Assembly: GCA_937872225.1 (NCBI GenBank)
Contig: CALMRZ010000032.1
Location: 1 to 64,000, forward strand
Length of the DNA stretch: 64,000 bases
Direction: 5' to 3'
Source of the DNA: an uncultured Spirochaetota bacterium
GTDB lineage: Bacteria; Spirochaetota; UBA4802; UBA5550
The translations under genes and the position numbers were made by a program. Of this stretch, positions 15,483 through 25,463 are shown in pieces. Within the stretch, counting starts at the first letter, position 1, and the number at the start of each line of letters is the position of its first letter. The notes beneath the pieces are model-generated. The model was given only the letters and a program-made list of their open reading frames with translations, made no database searches and was not told the origin of the DNA.

Positions 15483-16556
15483 ATGCCAAAAACAGCAAAA
15501 AGTAAATCGTTCTATAAGCGGGACATTCTTCCTGCACCGGAAAGCCTTGTCGAAGGGGGGAAAATCAACTTCGGCACCTTCAATGCCCCCTTCAGGAACG
15601 TCAATCCCCTTGACGCTGCCCGGGTCTTCGGCTTTCCCCTTCCGCGATTTCTGAAAAACATGCGCCTGAAGGAATGGGAGGCCTTCCAGCTGGGGAACGA
15701 CGATTTCTTTATCCTTGCCGTCATTTACAACCAGAAGGTGGGGACCCTGGTCCAGTTCATTCTCTGCGACAAAAAAAAGAACCGCATGACCAAATACGAA
15801 AAAAAAGTGCCGTCATGGCGGACCCGCGTCCCCTCGTCCCTCGGCCACACCCGGGCCCGCTATGTCTCGGACAACTTCCGCCTGGACATCCACAACAGGC
15901 TGGACCGGGGAAGGATCTTCATCGATGTCGCCATAGACGGCGACAGGGAGCTGCCGCCGCTGTACGGGCACTTCGAAGCGTTCCATGAGGCGGGATCGGC
16001 CAGGCCCCTGGTGGTGAGCCTCCCCTTCGCCTCTAACCGCGGCATGTACTCCCACAAGTGCCTGATGCCGATGGAGGGCGTCCTGTTCACGGGGGGACAG
16101 CGCATCGATTTCGCGCGCAGGAGCAGCTTTGCCATCGTCGACGACCACAAGGGATACTATCCCTACATATTACAATACGACTGGGTCACGGGGGCGGGTT
16201 TCACCGCGAAGGGCCTCACCGGCTTCAACCTGACCGACAACCAGGTCACGGACAGGGAACGCTACAACGAGAACTGCCTCTGGCTGGGAAAGGAGCTGCA
16301 CCTCCTGCCCCCGGTGGCCTTCTCCAGGCCCAACGGGGTCCATGACAGATGGTCCGTCAAGGACGAATACGGGATGGTGGACATCACCTTCACGCCGGTC
16401 TTCGACAACCCCCTGAAAATGAACCTGGTCGCGATCAGGACCGACTACCACGGCCCCTTCGGCCATTATGACGGCGTCATACGGACATCAAAGGGCGGGA
16501 AGATCTCCGTGAAGGGATTGTACGGCATGGGGGAGAAAAAGTACTTCCGCGGGTAG
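15483..16556 (+). CDS. DUF2804 family protein
   Basis: This 357-residue protein resembles the DUF2804 family, whose members have no established biochemical role. Recognisable stretches are the N-terminal GTFNAPFRNVNP, the central LPFASNRGMYSHKCLMPMEG, DDHKGYYPY followed by WVTGAG, and GFNLTDNQ. No signal peptide or membrane helix is seen, and the length is usual for the family. AGGAGA lies just upstream of the ATG. It is transcribed away from xsc and appears to be a single-gene unit followed by a 227-bp spacer in which nothing else is seen. Confidence 0.75.
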   Translation: MPKTAKSKSFYKRDILPAPESLVEGGKINFGTFNAPFRNVNPLDAARVFGFPLPRFLKNMRLKEWEAFQLGNDDFFILAVIYNQKVGTLVQFILCDKKKNRMTKYEKKVPSWRTRVPSSLGHTRARYVSDNFRLDIHNRLDRGRIFIDVAIDGDRELPPLYGHFEAFHEAGSARPLVVSLPFASNRGMYSHKCLMPMEGVLFTGGQRIDFARRSSFAIVDDHKGYYPYILQYDWVTGAGFTAKGLTGFNLTDNQVTDRERYNENCLWLGKELHLLPPVAFSRPNGVHDRWSVKDEYGMVDITFTPVFDNPLKMNLVAIRTDYHGPFGHYDGVIRTSKGGKISVKGLYGMGEKKYFRG

Positions 16557-16783
16557 CGGCCGAGCAGTTCCTTCAGCGCTTCTATTCTCATGACATTACG
16601 CCGGCGAACTGCGATTAAATCCAGTTCACCCTTTCATACAGCGAAACAAGTGTCGACTATTTTTTCCATGCCTGAGTGCGGCGGGGAACAGGCAAATAAA
16701 GCTTGATTTAAATTGATTACAATTTTTTCATATTAGAATACAAGATGTATCGCTTCGCCTGAAATGACAGCTCACAGACACAA

Positions 16784-19700
16784 ATGAAGACACTGAAACA
16801 GATCCTCCTGTCCGTATCGATCGCCGCCGCTGCCGCGGCGGCGCTGGCAGTGAACGTCATCATCCTTCTGAACACGGATATGGCGCAGAAAAAGGCCCGG
16901 CAGGCCATCAACGGCATGATACCCGGCTCGATAACATGGGATCACCTCAGCATCTCGCCGCTGACGGGAAGGGTCGAGATACGGAAGGCGGTCCTCGCCG
17001 GCACAGACCGCCGCGCAATAGCGCGGTTTGACCGTCTCACCGCGCGCCTGTGGGTCCCGTCGGCGCTGCGGGGAAAGCTGGACATCGTCGACGCCCGCCT
17101 TGAAAAACCGGAATGTTTCCTCGAACTGGACGGCGACGGAAGGCTGAACATCGTGAAGGCCCTGGGGATACAGCCGAAACAGAGAAAGACCGACAGCGCG
17201 CCGGGCCGTCTCCCGGGATTTCTTATGGTCAGGCGCTGCGTGCTGGTGCGGGGGCGCTTCGGCTTTGCCCGGCCCGCGGGGAATTTCGCCCTTGACGTCA
17301 GGGAAATCACGTGCACCGCTGGGCTCGATTTCGCCGACGAGACAGGCACGATAGACCTGGCCGTCGGCGGCGGCAGCTTCACGGTCAAAGGCCGGAGGAC
17401 GGACCTGAAACACCTGGCGCTGGAAAGCGGCGTCAGCAGGGGGATGGCGGAGCGGCTCCGCATCAAGCTGCAGACCACCGCGTCGGACATGGCGGTCAGG
17501 GGAGCAATTAAAGAGCTTTTCAGGAATCCGTCCTTTGACATCGGCGGGGAATTTTCCCTGTCGCTTTCGGAATTGCGCGACATCCTGAACGTTCAGCGCC
17601 CCCTGGACGGCACCGTGACCGGCTCCCTCACGGGACGCGGCACGGTGAACAATCCGTCCCTATCTTTTTCAGCGCGCTACTCCGGCGGAAGCATCCTCGG
17701 AAGCGCCACGGGCCCCATCAGCGCCGACCTGACCATGAAGGACCGGGTGGTCTCCATCAGCACCCTGCGGGCATACGCCGGCGCCGGTTATCTTGAACTT
17801 TACGGCTCATTGGACATGAGAAACGCCTTCCCCGACGGCTTCATCAGGCCCAACCGCGATAATGACAGGACAACATACAATCTCGCCGCGACGTCCCGGG
17901 GCTTCGATATCCGGGGCGTCCCCGGCATTGCCGGCGCGGCGCGGGGGCTTATCGATGCGGACTGCGCGCTGTCCGGCACCGGCTTCTCGCCCGGCGCCGC
18001 CTCGGTCGACCTGTCGGTGAAGGGCGCCATAGCGCGCTTTTCCCTCGCGGAAAATGCCGTGCCGACAACCCTGACCCTGAACGCCCGGGCCGTCATGAGG
18101 GATGGGGTCATCCAGGTCAGCGCCCTTGAAGCGCTCCTGGGGAACGCCCGCCTCCGGGCCGCGGGCTCCTTCACCGCGGCCGGGAAGGCGCTGCAGGCGT
18201 CTTTCTCATTGGAAAGCCCCGACATCGCCCCTGAAGCAGCGTCCCTGGGCCTGGGGGGCTGCGGCGGAAAGCTGACGGCCGGCGGAACCCTTTCCGGGAC
18301 CTTCCGGCGTCCCGCTATCATCGCCGCCCTGGCCGGGGGCGCGGTGCGGTTCAGGGACATCGCTGTCGGCGACATGACGGTGCGCGGGTCCCTTGATGAG
18401 ACCGGCACCGTGGCGATCGACACATTCCTTCTGACGAACGGCGAATCAAGGATATCCCTGACCGGCGGCGCCGGTATTTTCGACGAGGGATTTACGCCCA
18501 GGCGGGACCCCGCCTTGAACCTGAACATAGAAACATGCACGGTGAATGCCGGGGACTTCATCCCCGGCTACGCAGGCCGCATCTCCCTGACGGGCCGGCT
18601 GTCGGGGAGCGCCCTGAACCCGGCGGGCTCCCTTGCCATGACCGGCGAGGGCATCGACCTCGGATTCCAGAAATTCCAGGCATGCAATGGTTCAATCAGC
18701 TTCAGGGACGGGAAAGCCTGGATCGACCATCTGGCGTTCTCGATTTCCCCGGGAGAGGCGGTCCGGTGCAGCGGGTGGATCGGAACAGACCTTGCCTATG
18801 ACCTTTCCCTTGATTCGGACCCGGTCTCCCTTGCCGGCATACGGGCCGTCGACACCGGCGGCGGACTGCGGGGCCGCATCAGGCTTGACCTGAAGGGAAG
18901 CGGTTCGCTCCGCAATCCGTCGCTGGACGGATCGGTTTCGGTCACGCGCCTCGCCGTGAATGATTCCCCCTACGATGATATGGCCCTGAAACTGGCCGTG
19001 CGTGACCGCCGGATCACAGTCAGGGGGAAGTTGAACTTCGACGTTGAAGGGTCGTATAATTTCGCAAGCAGGCGGTTCACGGTCGCCGCTCTCTTCAACA
19101 AAACCGACCTGGCCCCGTACCTTTCGGCCGCGGGAAGAAAAAGCCTCGGCGGCACCGTGACGGGAACAATTCGTGCCGAGGGGAGCGTCCTCGCCCCGGA
19201 CAGGGCCACCCTGGACGTGCGCCTTTCCCAGCTTGAGCTGGTCAGCGCCGGTGAACGGCTGGTCACGTCCTCCCGGTTCGACGCGCGGGCGGCCGGGGGG
19301 ACACTGGTCATCCCCGGCATACGGCTGGCGCTTCTCGACGACGGCTGGGTCCGCATCAGCGGCGGGGGCGCCATTGACAGGGCGCTGAACATCAGCCTGG
19401 ACAGCGCCATCCCCCTCCACCTGGCCAACCGGTTCACGAACAACCTCACGAGTTTTTCGGGGACCCTCGCGGCAAAGGGCGGAATAACGGGGACCAGGTC
19501 CCATCCATACGTCAACGCCGATGCCAGGCTGGACAACATCGGGTTTTCCATTCCGTCAATAAGCAACGAGGTGCGGGAGCTGAACGGTACGCTATCCTTC
19601 ACGCCGGAGCGGATCACGCTTCATGACATCCGCGGTCTCATGGGCCAGGGACGGTTCCGGATAACGGGCGCCGCGGGGATCCGGGGCCTGAAACTCCGCG

Positions 19701-20659
19701 ATATCAGGATGGACGCCGCGGCCCGCAACATCTCGATCGAGATACCGGACACGATGCAGATGACCTTTGACGCCGACGCCGGGATCACCGGCACGTATCC
19801 CCGGATCAAGGTCAGGGGCAATTTCACCCTCCTGGACGGCATCTACTTTCAGGACCTGGTCCTGCGTCCCCTTGAAGATATCGGGACCATTGCCGGCCGC
19901 AGGGCGAAGGCCTCGCAGGACAGCACGGGAAAAACCCTGATGGACGCCATGGCCATGGACGTGGCCGTCATAAGCAGGCGCCCCTTTGCCGTTGACAACA
20001 ACATCGCCAGCCTGAGGATCACCACCGACCTGAGGATGGTCGGCACCCTGGCGAACCCCCTCCTGAGCGGCAGCGCCCGCGTCGAGAGCGGGGTGGTGCA
20101 TTACCTGGGAAGGGACTTCGACATCGTCAGGGGAAAACTGGACTTCATCAATCCCTACCGGAACGACCCGCTCATCAGCATCAACAGCAACGCCAGGATC
20201 CAGAAATGGCTGGTCTCGATAGCCATCACGGGAACCCCGGCCGCGCTCAAGTACGAACTGTCCTCAAGCCCGGTGCTGGACTCGAACAACATTCTCTCCC
20301 TGGTCATGCTCGGGAAAACCGCCGGCGGCTCCATGTCCTACACGCCCACCGACCTCCTCGGGCAGATGATCGCCTTCAATTACGGCGGGCAGATAAAGAA
20401 GACGACCGGCATCGACAGCATCGAGGTGAAGGCGCAGGATTCGCAGGACCGGGGCGCCTTCAAGGGGCAGGTCGTCACCATAGGCAAAAACCTGGACCGG
20501 CGGTTCAGCGTGTACTACTCCATCGGGAAAGACAGCCGCGAGATACGGACCGGCTCGGCGGTGAAATACAAACTGAGCGACGGCGTGCTGCTGAACCTGG
20601 ATTACGATTCCCGGGGCAAGGTGGGGATCGACATGCAGTACAACAAGGAATTCCGGTAA
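16784..20659 (+). CDS. tamB: TamB-like translocation/assembly protein
   Basis: This very large inner-membrane-anchored periplasmic protein of 1291 residues has a single N-terminal hydrophobic anchor (residues about 5-28). A long AsmA/TamB-type beta-rich body with many repeated G-x-L and S-x-S-G motifs follows, then a C-terminal DUF490 domain containing SGSARVESG and ending DMQYNKEFR. TamB proteins span the periplasm and are implicated in outer-membrane protein assembly and phospholipid transport. The Omp85 partner starts 7 bp after the stop. The size and domain order are as expected. Confidence 0.9.
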   Translation: MKTLKQILLSVSIAAAAAAALAVNVIILLNTDMAQKKARQAINGMIPGSITWDHLSISPLTGRVEIRKAVLAGTDRRAIARFDRLTARLWVPSALRGKLDIVDARLEKPECFLELDGDGRLNIVKALGIQPKQRKTDSAPGRLPGFLMVRRCVLVRGRFGFARPAGNFALDVREITCTAGLDFADETGTIDLAVGGGSFTVKGRRTDLKHLALESGVSRGMAERLRIKLQTTASDMAVRGAIKELFRNPSFDIGGEFSLSLSELRDILNVQRPLDGTVTGSLTGRGTVNNPSLSFSARYSGGSILGSATGPISADLTMKDRVVSISTLRAYAGAGYLELYGSLDMRNAFPDGFIRPNRDNDRTTYNLAATSRGFDIRGVPGIAGAARGLIDADCALSGTGFSPGAASVDLSVKGAIARFSLAENAVPTTLTLNARAVMRDGVIQVSALEALLGNARLRAAGSFTAAGKALQASFSLESPDIAPEAASLGLGGCGGKLTAGGTLSGTFRRPAIIAALAGGAVRFRDIAVGDMTVRGSLDETGTVAIDTFLLTNGESRISLTGGAGIFDEGFTPRRDPALNLNIETCTVNAGDFIPGYAGRISLTGRLSGSALNPAGSLAMTGEGIDLGFQKFQACNGSISFRDGKAWIDHLAFSISPGEAVRCSGWIGTDLAYDLSLDSDPVSLAGIRAVDTGGGLRGRIRLDLKGSGSLRNPSLDGSVSVTRLAVNDSPYDDMALKLAVRDRRITVRGKLNFDVEGSYNFASRRFTVAALFNKTDLAPYLSAAGRKSLGGTVTGTIRAEGSVLAPDRATLDVRLSQLELVSAGERLVTSSRFDARAAGGTLVIPGIRLALLDDGWVRISGGGAIDRALNISLDSAIPLHLANRFTNNLTSFSGTLAAKGGITGTRSHPYVNADARLDNIGFSIPSISNEVRELNGTLSFTPERITLHDIRGLMGQGRFRITGAAGIRGLKLRDIRMDAAARNISIEIPDTMQMTFDADAGITGTYPRIKVRGNFTLLDGIYFQDLVLRPLEDIGTIAGRRAKASQDSTGKTLMDAMAMDVAVISRRPFAVDNNIASLRITTDLRMVGTLANPLLSGSARVESGVVHYLGRDFDIVRGKLDFINPYRNDPLISINSNARIQKWLVSIAITGTPAALKYELSSSPVLDSNNILSLVMLGKTAGGSMSYTPTDLLGQMIAFNYGGQIKKTTGIDSIEVKAQDSQDRGAFKGQVVTIGKNLDRRFSVYYSIGKDSREIRTGSAVKYKLSDGVLLNLDYDSRGKVGIDMQYNKEFR

Positions 20660-20665
20660 GGCGCC

Positions 20666-23506
20666 ATGACATTTCGACACTGGACACAACCGAGCCGGGC
20701 CCGAACGCTCATTGCCGCCATCGCCCTTTTCCTGGCCGGATCCCCGCCCGTCCCGGGCGCGGCCGGGGCCGCCGGGGAAGAGACGTTGGCGCGGTTCCAG
20801 GGAGCCCGCGTCGGCTCCGTCGCCATTCGGTTCCATGATTTCAACGGCCGCGAGGACATCGGCGAATGGACGGCGGCGGCGAGAAACGCGGTCCGTCTAA
20901 AGGAAGGAGACATTTTCACCTCCTCACTGCTTGAAGACTCGAAGAAGTCCCTGGCGCTGATGAACCGGTTCTCGGCAATACGGGTCGACGCCCGTACCGA
21001 GAGGGGCCTGCTGGCCGTCGAATTTCACCTGACGCCGCACCGGTTCATCAGGAACATCGTCATACGGGGAAACGGACCGATCCTGGAAAACGAGATTACC
21101 GGCGTCATGTCCATCCATGAGGGCACCGTTTTCAGGCCGGAGCAGCTCCCCGAACAGGAAAGGCTGGTGAGGGAAAAGTTCATTGCCGAGGGATACATCG
21201 ATCCGGCGGTGACGGCACGGGGCGAACGGAGCGCAGGCGACGGCAATTACACAGTGCGGGTTGACATCCGTCCCGGTCCCTATTTTTCATACGGCGGCAT
21301 ACTCCTGCAGGGGAACCGGGCCATGTCAGACATCGAAATCAGATACCGGCTTTACTCCGAAACATTCCGCTTTATAGAATCCGAATTCAGGAAAAACATC
21401 GGCGCGATCAGGAAGGCCTACTGGGGCAGGGGCTATCCCGAAGCGGACATACGGTACACGTTGAACAGGGACAGGGCGAACGGCGTGGTGGACATCGGCA
21501 TCACCGTCCATGAGGGCCCGAAATACAGGATAGCCTTTTCAGGCAACAGGCGCTTCTGGGACATCACCCTAAGGAAGAGCCTCGTGCTGTCCGAGCGGGG
21601 CAATGCCGGCGATGCCGGCGCGAGAAAAAGCGCCCAGAATATAACGGCCCTGTACAAGACAAAGGGCTATCCCGGCGCGCGGGTCAAGCCGGACGTCAGG
21701 CCGAGCAGTGACGGGAAGATGGAACGGAAGGCCCTTACCTTCGTCATCGACGAAGGGCCCCGCGTCGACGTCGCGCGGCTCCAGGTCATCGGCAACGCCT
21801 CGTTCAGCGAAAAGACCATACTGGGCATGATGGGGACCGGGGAGTCGGGGAGGATAATAAAAAGGATCTTCGATGCCGATGTACTGGAAAATGACCTCCT
21901 CGTCATCAGGTCATTCTACCTCAAGAAGGGCTTTCTCGACGCCCGGGTCACGTCCCGCGTGCGGATGACGTCCGACCGAAAGCGGGCCCTGGTGCAGGTG
22001 AACATCTCCGAGGGGACCGCAACGGCCGTATCCTCCGTGTCGTTCAGCGGAAACCGCGCGGTCACCGATGAAGAGATGCGGAAAAAAATCTCCCTCGCGC
22101 CGGGGAACCCTTACCAGGAAGCCGACATGACCGCGGCTGAAAACCTGATATCCTCCCTTATTTCCGCAAAGGGGTATCCCTATGTCCAGGTGAAGGGGAC
22201 CGCCGTCATTTCCGCCGACCGCACGAAGGCGGACATCGTTTTCAGGATACACGAGGGAAGGCAGGTCAGACTCGGGACCGTCAATTTTTCAGGGAACATG
22301 CGGACCAGGACATCCTATCTGATGAAGCAGCTTTCACTCAAACCCGGCGATCCCCTGTCAATACAGCGGGTGCTGGAGGAATACAAGAACATCAGCGACA
22401 TCGACATATTCCAGACGGTCAACCTGACCACCTTCGGCATCGAGGAAAAGAGGGAGCGCGCCGACCTCTTCATAGACGTGATGGAGAAAAAGCCCTTCCT
22501 CCTCGGCTTCGGCGGCGGCTACAACTCGGAAAAGGGGCTTTTCGCCCACACCTCCTTCGAGGACCGGAACTTCCTGGGCAGGTACAAGTCGGCGTGGATC
22601 AGGGGCGAAGTCGCGGAGACCGGCTACAGGGCCTCTGCCGGATTGACCGAACCGAGGCTCATCGGCACGCGGGCCTCCGCCACGGTCAGCTTTTCCATCG
22701 AGAGGGAAAAAGAGTTCAACCAGAGTTTCGGCACCTTGGCCTACGGGCCCGCCTGCTCGATCAAGTCGGCATGGTTCGACGGCCTGACCGCCGGACTGGG
22801 CGCGAGCTACCAGGAACGGAAAATGACCGGATATTTTTCCGCCTCCGACTACACCGACCCGGACAAGACCAGCCAGTTCCATCTCAGGAGGATCCTCCTC
22901 CTCTCCGCCGCCCTCAATTACGACCGGAGGGATTCCTTCATCAGGCCCCGGAACGGTTTCCAGACATCGCTTAATGTCGATGTCTCCGTGGACCTGACCC
23001 GGCCGAAAAATCAATTTTTCACCCATGCGTATTCGGACAATTTCATCAAGTACCAGTACGGCCTCAAATTCTACGTCACACCCTGGTCGCGCCTCACCTT
23101 CGCCGCCCATGCCATGCTGGGCTATATCCTGCCATCTACCGGGGCGAAGGGGGTCATCAGCGACCAGCTCTTTTATCTCGGCGGCATCGGGGACGTCCGG
23201 GGGTTCAAGGAGAACATGCTCAAGCGGGACGAGTTCAACAAGCCGGTCGGGGGACGCGCGTCAGTGGCCGCCAGCGTTGAAGCGCGCCTGGACCTGGGGT
23301 TCAACTTCGAGTTGAGCGGCTTTTTCGACGCGGGAAGGATCGACAACTGCTTTTACGATTTCTACCGGATGCGCATGTCCGCCGGGGCCGGCCTGCGCTA
23401 CCTGACCCCCGTGGGCCCCATCGGCCTTCTCTACGGGTTCAAGATCCACAGGCTGAAGAGCGAGGACCTGGGAATGCTGCACGTGTCAATCGGCTACACC
23501 TTCTAG
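20666..23506 (+). CDS. Omp85-family outer membrane assembly protein (BamA/TamA-like)
   Basis: This 946-residue protein has a signal peptide (cleavage near the GAAGAAG region), an extended periplasmic part and a C-terminal beta-barrel ending in phenylalanine (IGYTF), the usual beta-signal. About seven POTRA-like repeats can be counted by their start motifs, among them IRNIVIRGN, YGGILLQGN, RIAFSGN, RLQVIGN, SVSFSGN and GTVNFSGN, plus a divergent first one. Standard BamA has five and TamA three. The barrel starts near residue 600 (FGGGYNSEKGLF) and includes a VRGF-type motif (GGIGDVRGF). Coupling to tamB suggests TamA-like function, but BamA itself is possible. Confidence 0.88.
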   Translation: MTFRHWTQPSRARTLIAAIALFLAGSPPVPGAAGAAGEETLARFQGARVGSVAIRFHDFNGREDIGEWTAAARNAVRLKEGDIFTSSLLEDSKKSLALMNRFSAIRVDARTERGLLAVEFHLTPHRFIRNIVIRGNGPILENEITGVMSIHEGTVFRPEQLPEQERLVREKFIAEGYIDPAVTARGERSAGDGNYTVRVDIRPGPYFSYGGILLQGNRAMSDIEIRYRLYSETFRFIESEFRKNIGAIRKAYWGRGYPEADIRYTLNRDRANGVVDIGITVHEGPKYRIAFSGNRRFWDITLRKSLVLSERGNAGDAGARKSAQNITALYKTKGYPGARVKPDVRPSSDGKMERKALTFVIDEGPRVDVARLQVIGNASFSEKTILGMMGTGESGRIIKRIFDADVLENDLLVIRSFYLKKGFLDARVTSRVRMTSDRKRALVQVNISEGTATAVSSVSFSGNRAVTDEEMRKKISLAPGNPYQEADMTAAENLISSLISAKGYPYVQVKGTAVISADRTKADIVFRIHEGRQVRLGTVNFSGNMRTRTSYLMKQLSLKPGDPLSIQRVLEEYKNISDIDIFQTVNLTTFGIEEKRERADLFIDVMEKKPFLLGFGGGYNSEKGLFAHTSFEDRNFLGRYKSAWIRGEVAETGYRASAGLTEPRLIGTRASATVSFSIEREKEFNQSFGTLAYGPACSIKSAWFDGLTAGLGASYQERKMTGYFSASDYTDPDKTSQFHLRRILLLSAALNYDRRDSFIRPRNGFQTSLNVDVSVDLTRPKNQFFTHAYSDNFIKYQYGLKFYVTPWSRLTFAAHAMLGYILPSTGAKGVISDQLFYLGGIGDVRGFKENMLKRDEFNKPVGGRASVAASVEARLDLGFNFELSGFFDAGRIDNCFYDFYRMRMSAGAGLRYLTPVGPIGLLYGFKIHRLKSEDLGMLHVSIGYTF

Positions 23507-23535
23507 CGGCCCCGCCTGCTGCCGGGGCGGGACAA
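23507..23535. terminator. Possible bidirectional terminator between convergent genes
   Basis: The short gap contains CCCCG and CGGGG arms around a CCTGCTGC loop. It lies between the stop codons of the Omp85 and TolC genes, where a shared hairpin terminator is expected. There is no long T-tract, so the call is weak. Confidence 0.35.
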
Positions 23536-25011
23536 TCACCTGAGCCCCCTGATTTTTTCGCCGGAGAATTCATTGATGGAAACGCCCAGCCGCACGCGGT
23601 TGAGCTTGAGCTGCAGCAGGGCCCTCTCGTAATCGTCCCGGGCGCCCTGCAGGCCGGTGAGGGACACCAGCACGTCCAGAATCGTCACCTGGTTCAGCCG
23701 GTATTCGTTCGACACGACCTGGTAGTTCTGCTCCGCCGACGCCAGGGCCTTGCGGTACGCGTCCATCTCGACCTTTGAGCCTTCCCACGTCTGGTAGGAG
23801 TCGAGGATGTCCTTCCGGGCGAGGCGCACGGCCTGGGAGAAGCCCAGGTCCGCCTGGCGCTTCTTTGAGTTGGCCTCCCTGACCTTCGCGAAGGTGATGT
23901 CCCCGCCGAAAATAGGAAGCTCCGCGCCGAGGGAGAAATAATAGTCCCGGGACTTGATCGGGTTGCCGTTGTTCAGCCGCGACCCCAGGAGCGAAGCGGC
24001 GGGATTTGACGACAGGGCCAGCTGCGTCATCTGCTTGCTCCTGTCAATCTTATACATCGAATCCTGCCACAGGAAATAACTCCCCTCAAAATAGACGCTG
24101 GGCAGGTGGGTCCCGTACGCCGCCAGGACCCCGGCCTTTGAATATTCAGTCTGCTCCTTGGCGGCCCTGACGTCCCAGCGGTCATCCACGATTTTTTCAG
24201 TGTCCTTCAGGGTGAAGTGCGGGTCATTCAGGTTAAGCGTGTCCGCGAGGACGTAGTCGGACTCGATCCCCGTCATCGCCGCGAATACAAGCCTCGCGTG
24301 CTCCAGGCCGGTGCGAATCGACTTTACGCGGGCCTGCAGTGAATAGATCTGGGCATTGGTCCTCAAAAGGTCGCTCTGCCTGCTCCGCCCTATCTCGACC
24401 CGCCGCCTGATTTCGGCCAGGGTCTTGTTGTGAAGCTCCAGCAGCTGCTCGTTGTTATTCAGGTCGTGCTCCATGAGCAGCACCGTGTAATAGGCGGTGC
24501 CGACGTCCATCAGCATCTGGTTCGCGTTATTATTGAGCTGGTACTCCCTGATCTTCCGATCCGACCACGCGGCCTTGATCTGGGAGGCCTCCCTGAGGCC
24601 GGTGACGATGGGCTGGCGCAGGTACAGGCTCACGGCTGACCGGGCCAGGTTGATATACCTGGTGTCCGGCTCCGGGAAGGCCTTGTTCGCCCGAAGGGAA
24701 AAATAGGGGAGGAAGGACTCGATGGCCTGGAGCTTCCGCTCCTCCGCCTGGATCGCGTTCTCGCCTTCAATGGCCATGCGCTCGGTTTTATGGACCGCCA
24801 GGGCGAAGGCGTCGAAAAGGGTTATTTCTTTTTTCGCTGCCGCGGCCCTGACGTCCTCGTCGGTGATGCCGGTGGCCCGGCGTATCACTTTTTTCACGTC
24901 ATCGTCCACGGCGTAGAGGGATGCGGCTATGGACGCGGCGGCCAGAAGCCCCAGCAGCATGGCTACCATGGGCCTGTTTTTAAAGAAATTGTTGGCTATT
25001 TGAAATTTCAT
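23536..25011 (-). CDS. TolC-family outer membrane efflux protein
   Basis: This 491-residue protein forms the outer-membrane and periplasmic channel of tripartite export systems. It has an N-terminal hydrophobic segment (residues about 15-33) and the two long helical repeats of the family. In the repeats, stretches such as YYTVLLMEHDLNNNEQLLELHNKTLAE and YQVVSNEYRLNQVTILDVL (quoted in part) precede glycine-containing hairpins. The conserved N-V-L-D-V-L-type turn appears in both halves. It is divergently placed from the RND pump gene, which is its probable partner. No periplasmic adaptor gene lies between. Confidence 0.87.
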   Translation of the reverse strand: MKFQIANNFFKNRPMVAMLLGLLAAASIAASLYAVDDDVKKVIRRATGITDEDVRAAAAKKEITLFDAFALAVHKTERMAIEGENAIQAEERKLQAIESFLPYFSLRANKAFPEPDTRYINLARSAVSLYLRQPIVTGLREASQIKAAWSDRKIREYQLNNNANQMLMDVGTAYYTVLLMEHDLNNNEQLLELHNKTLAEIRRRVEIGRSRQSDLLRTNAQIYSLQARVKSIRTGLEHARLVFAAMTGIESDYVLADTLNLNDPHFTLKDTEKIVDDRWDVRAAKEQTEYSKAGVLAAYGTHLPSVYFEGSYFLWQDSMYKIDRSKQMTQLALSSNPAASLLGSRLNNGNPIKSRDYYFSLGAELPIFGGDITFAKVREANSKKRQADLGFSQAVRLARKDILDSYQTWEGSKVEMDAYRKALASAEQNYQVVSNEYRLNQVTILDVLVSLTGLQGARDDYERALLQLKLNRVRLGVSINEFSGEKIRGLR

Positions 25012-25463
25012 AGGTACAACGTGTCGGATCCCATATAATCTTCGTAACTATTCAGCGAACAATCCTGCCCGATAATGAAAAAATATCAAGAAATTTACAT
25101 TTTTTAACGATATCACCAGGCACCCCCGACCTCCTGAGGGGCGCGAAAGATAACATTTTACGTCTGTCATCGCGAGGCGTAAACCGAAGAAGAAATATTG
25201 ATGACGGCAGCAAACAGGATACGAGGCCATATCATTTTTCATCTTATTATCATGATTGTTTCGCTGCGCTCGCAATGGCATGGTATACATCAATACCATT
25301 CCCGCGCGCCCCCCTCCGGGGGACGGGGTGGGGGGTAAATGGGAATAAATTATATATAACTTTTTTCAACATGGATACAGTATTTTATTTGCATCTCCCG
25401 AGCATTCGATACTATTATGCAACAGATAAGCACTTCACGGTAAAACCGGCGCCGGCAGCAATC
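25012..25463. repeat. 452-bp divergent spacer with REP-like inverted pair
   Basis: The spacer between tolC-like and RND genes holds two copies of a CGTCATTGCGAGG...GAAGCAATC-like repeat in opposite orientation: one near 25167-25195 (TGTCATCGCGAGGCG) and one near 25254-25280 (GATTGTTTCGCTGCGCTCGCAATGGCA). They form a long inverted repeat with an AT-rich centre. A C/G-rich stem follows at about 25303-25336. The arrangement looks like a MITE or REP-type element. Promoters for the two flanking genes must lie here but none is obvious. Confidence 0.5.
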
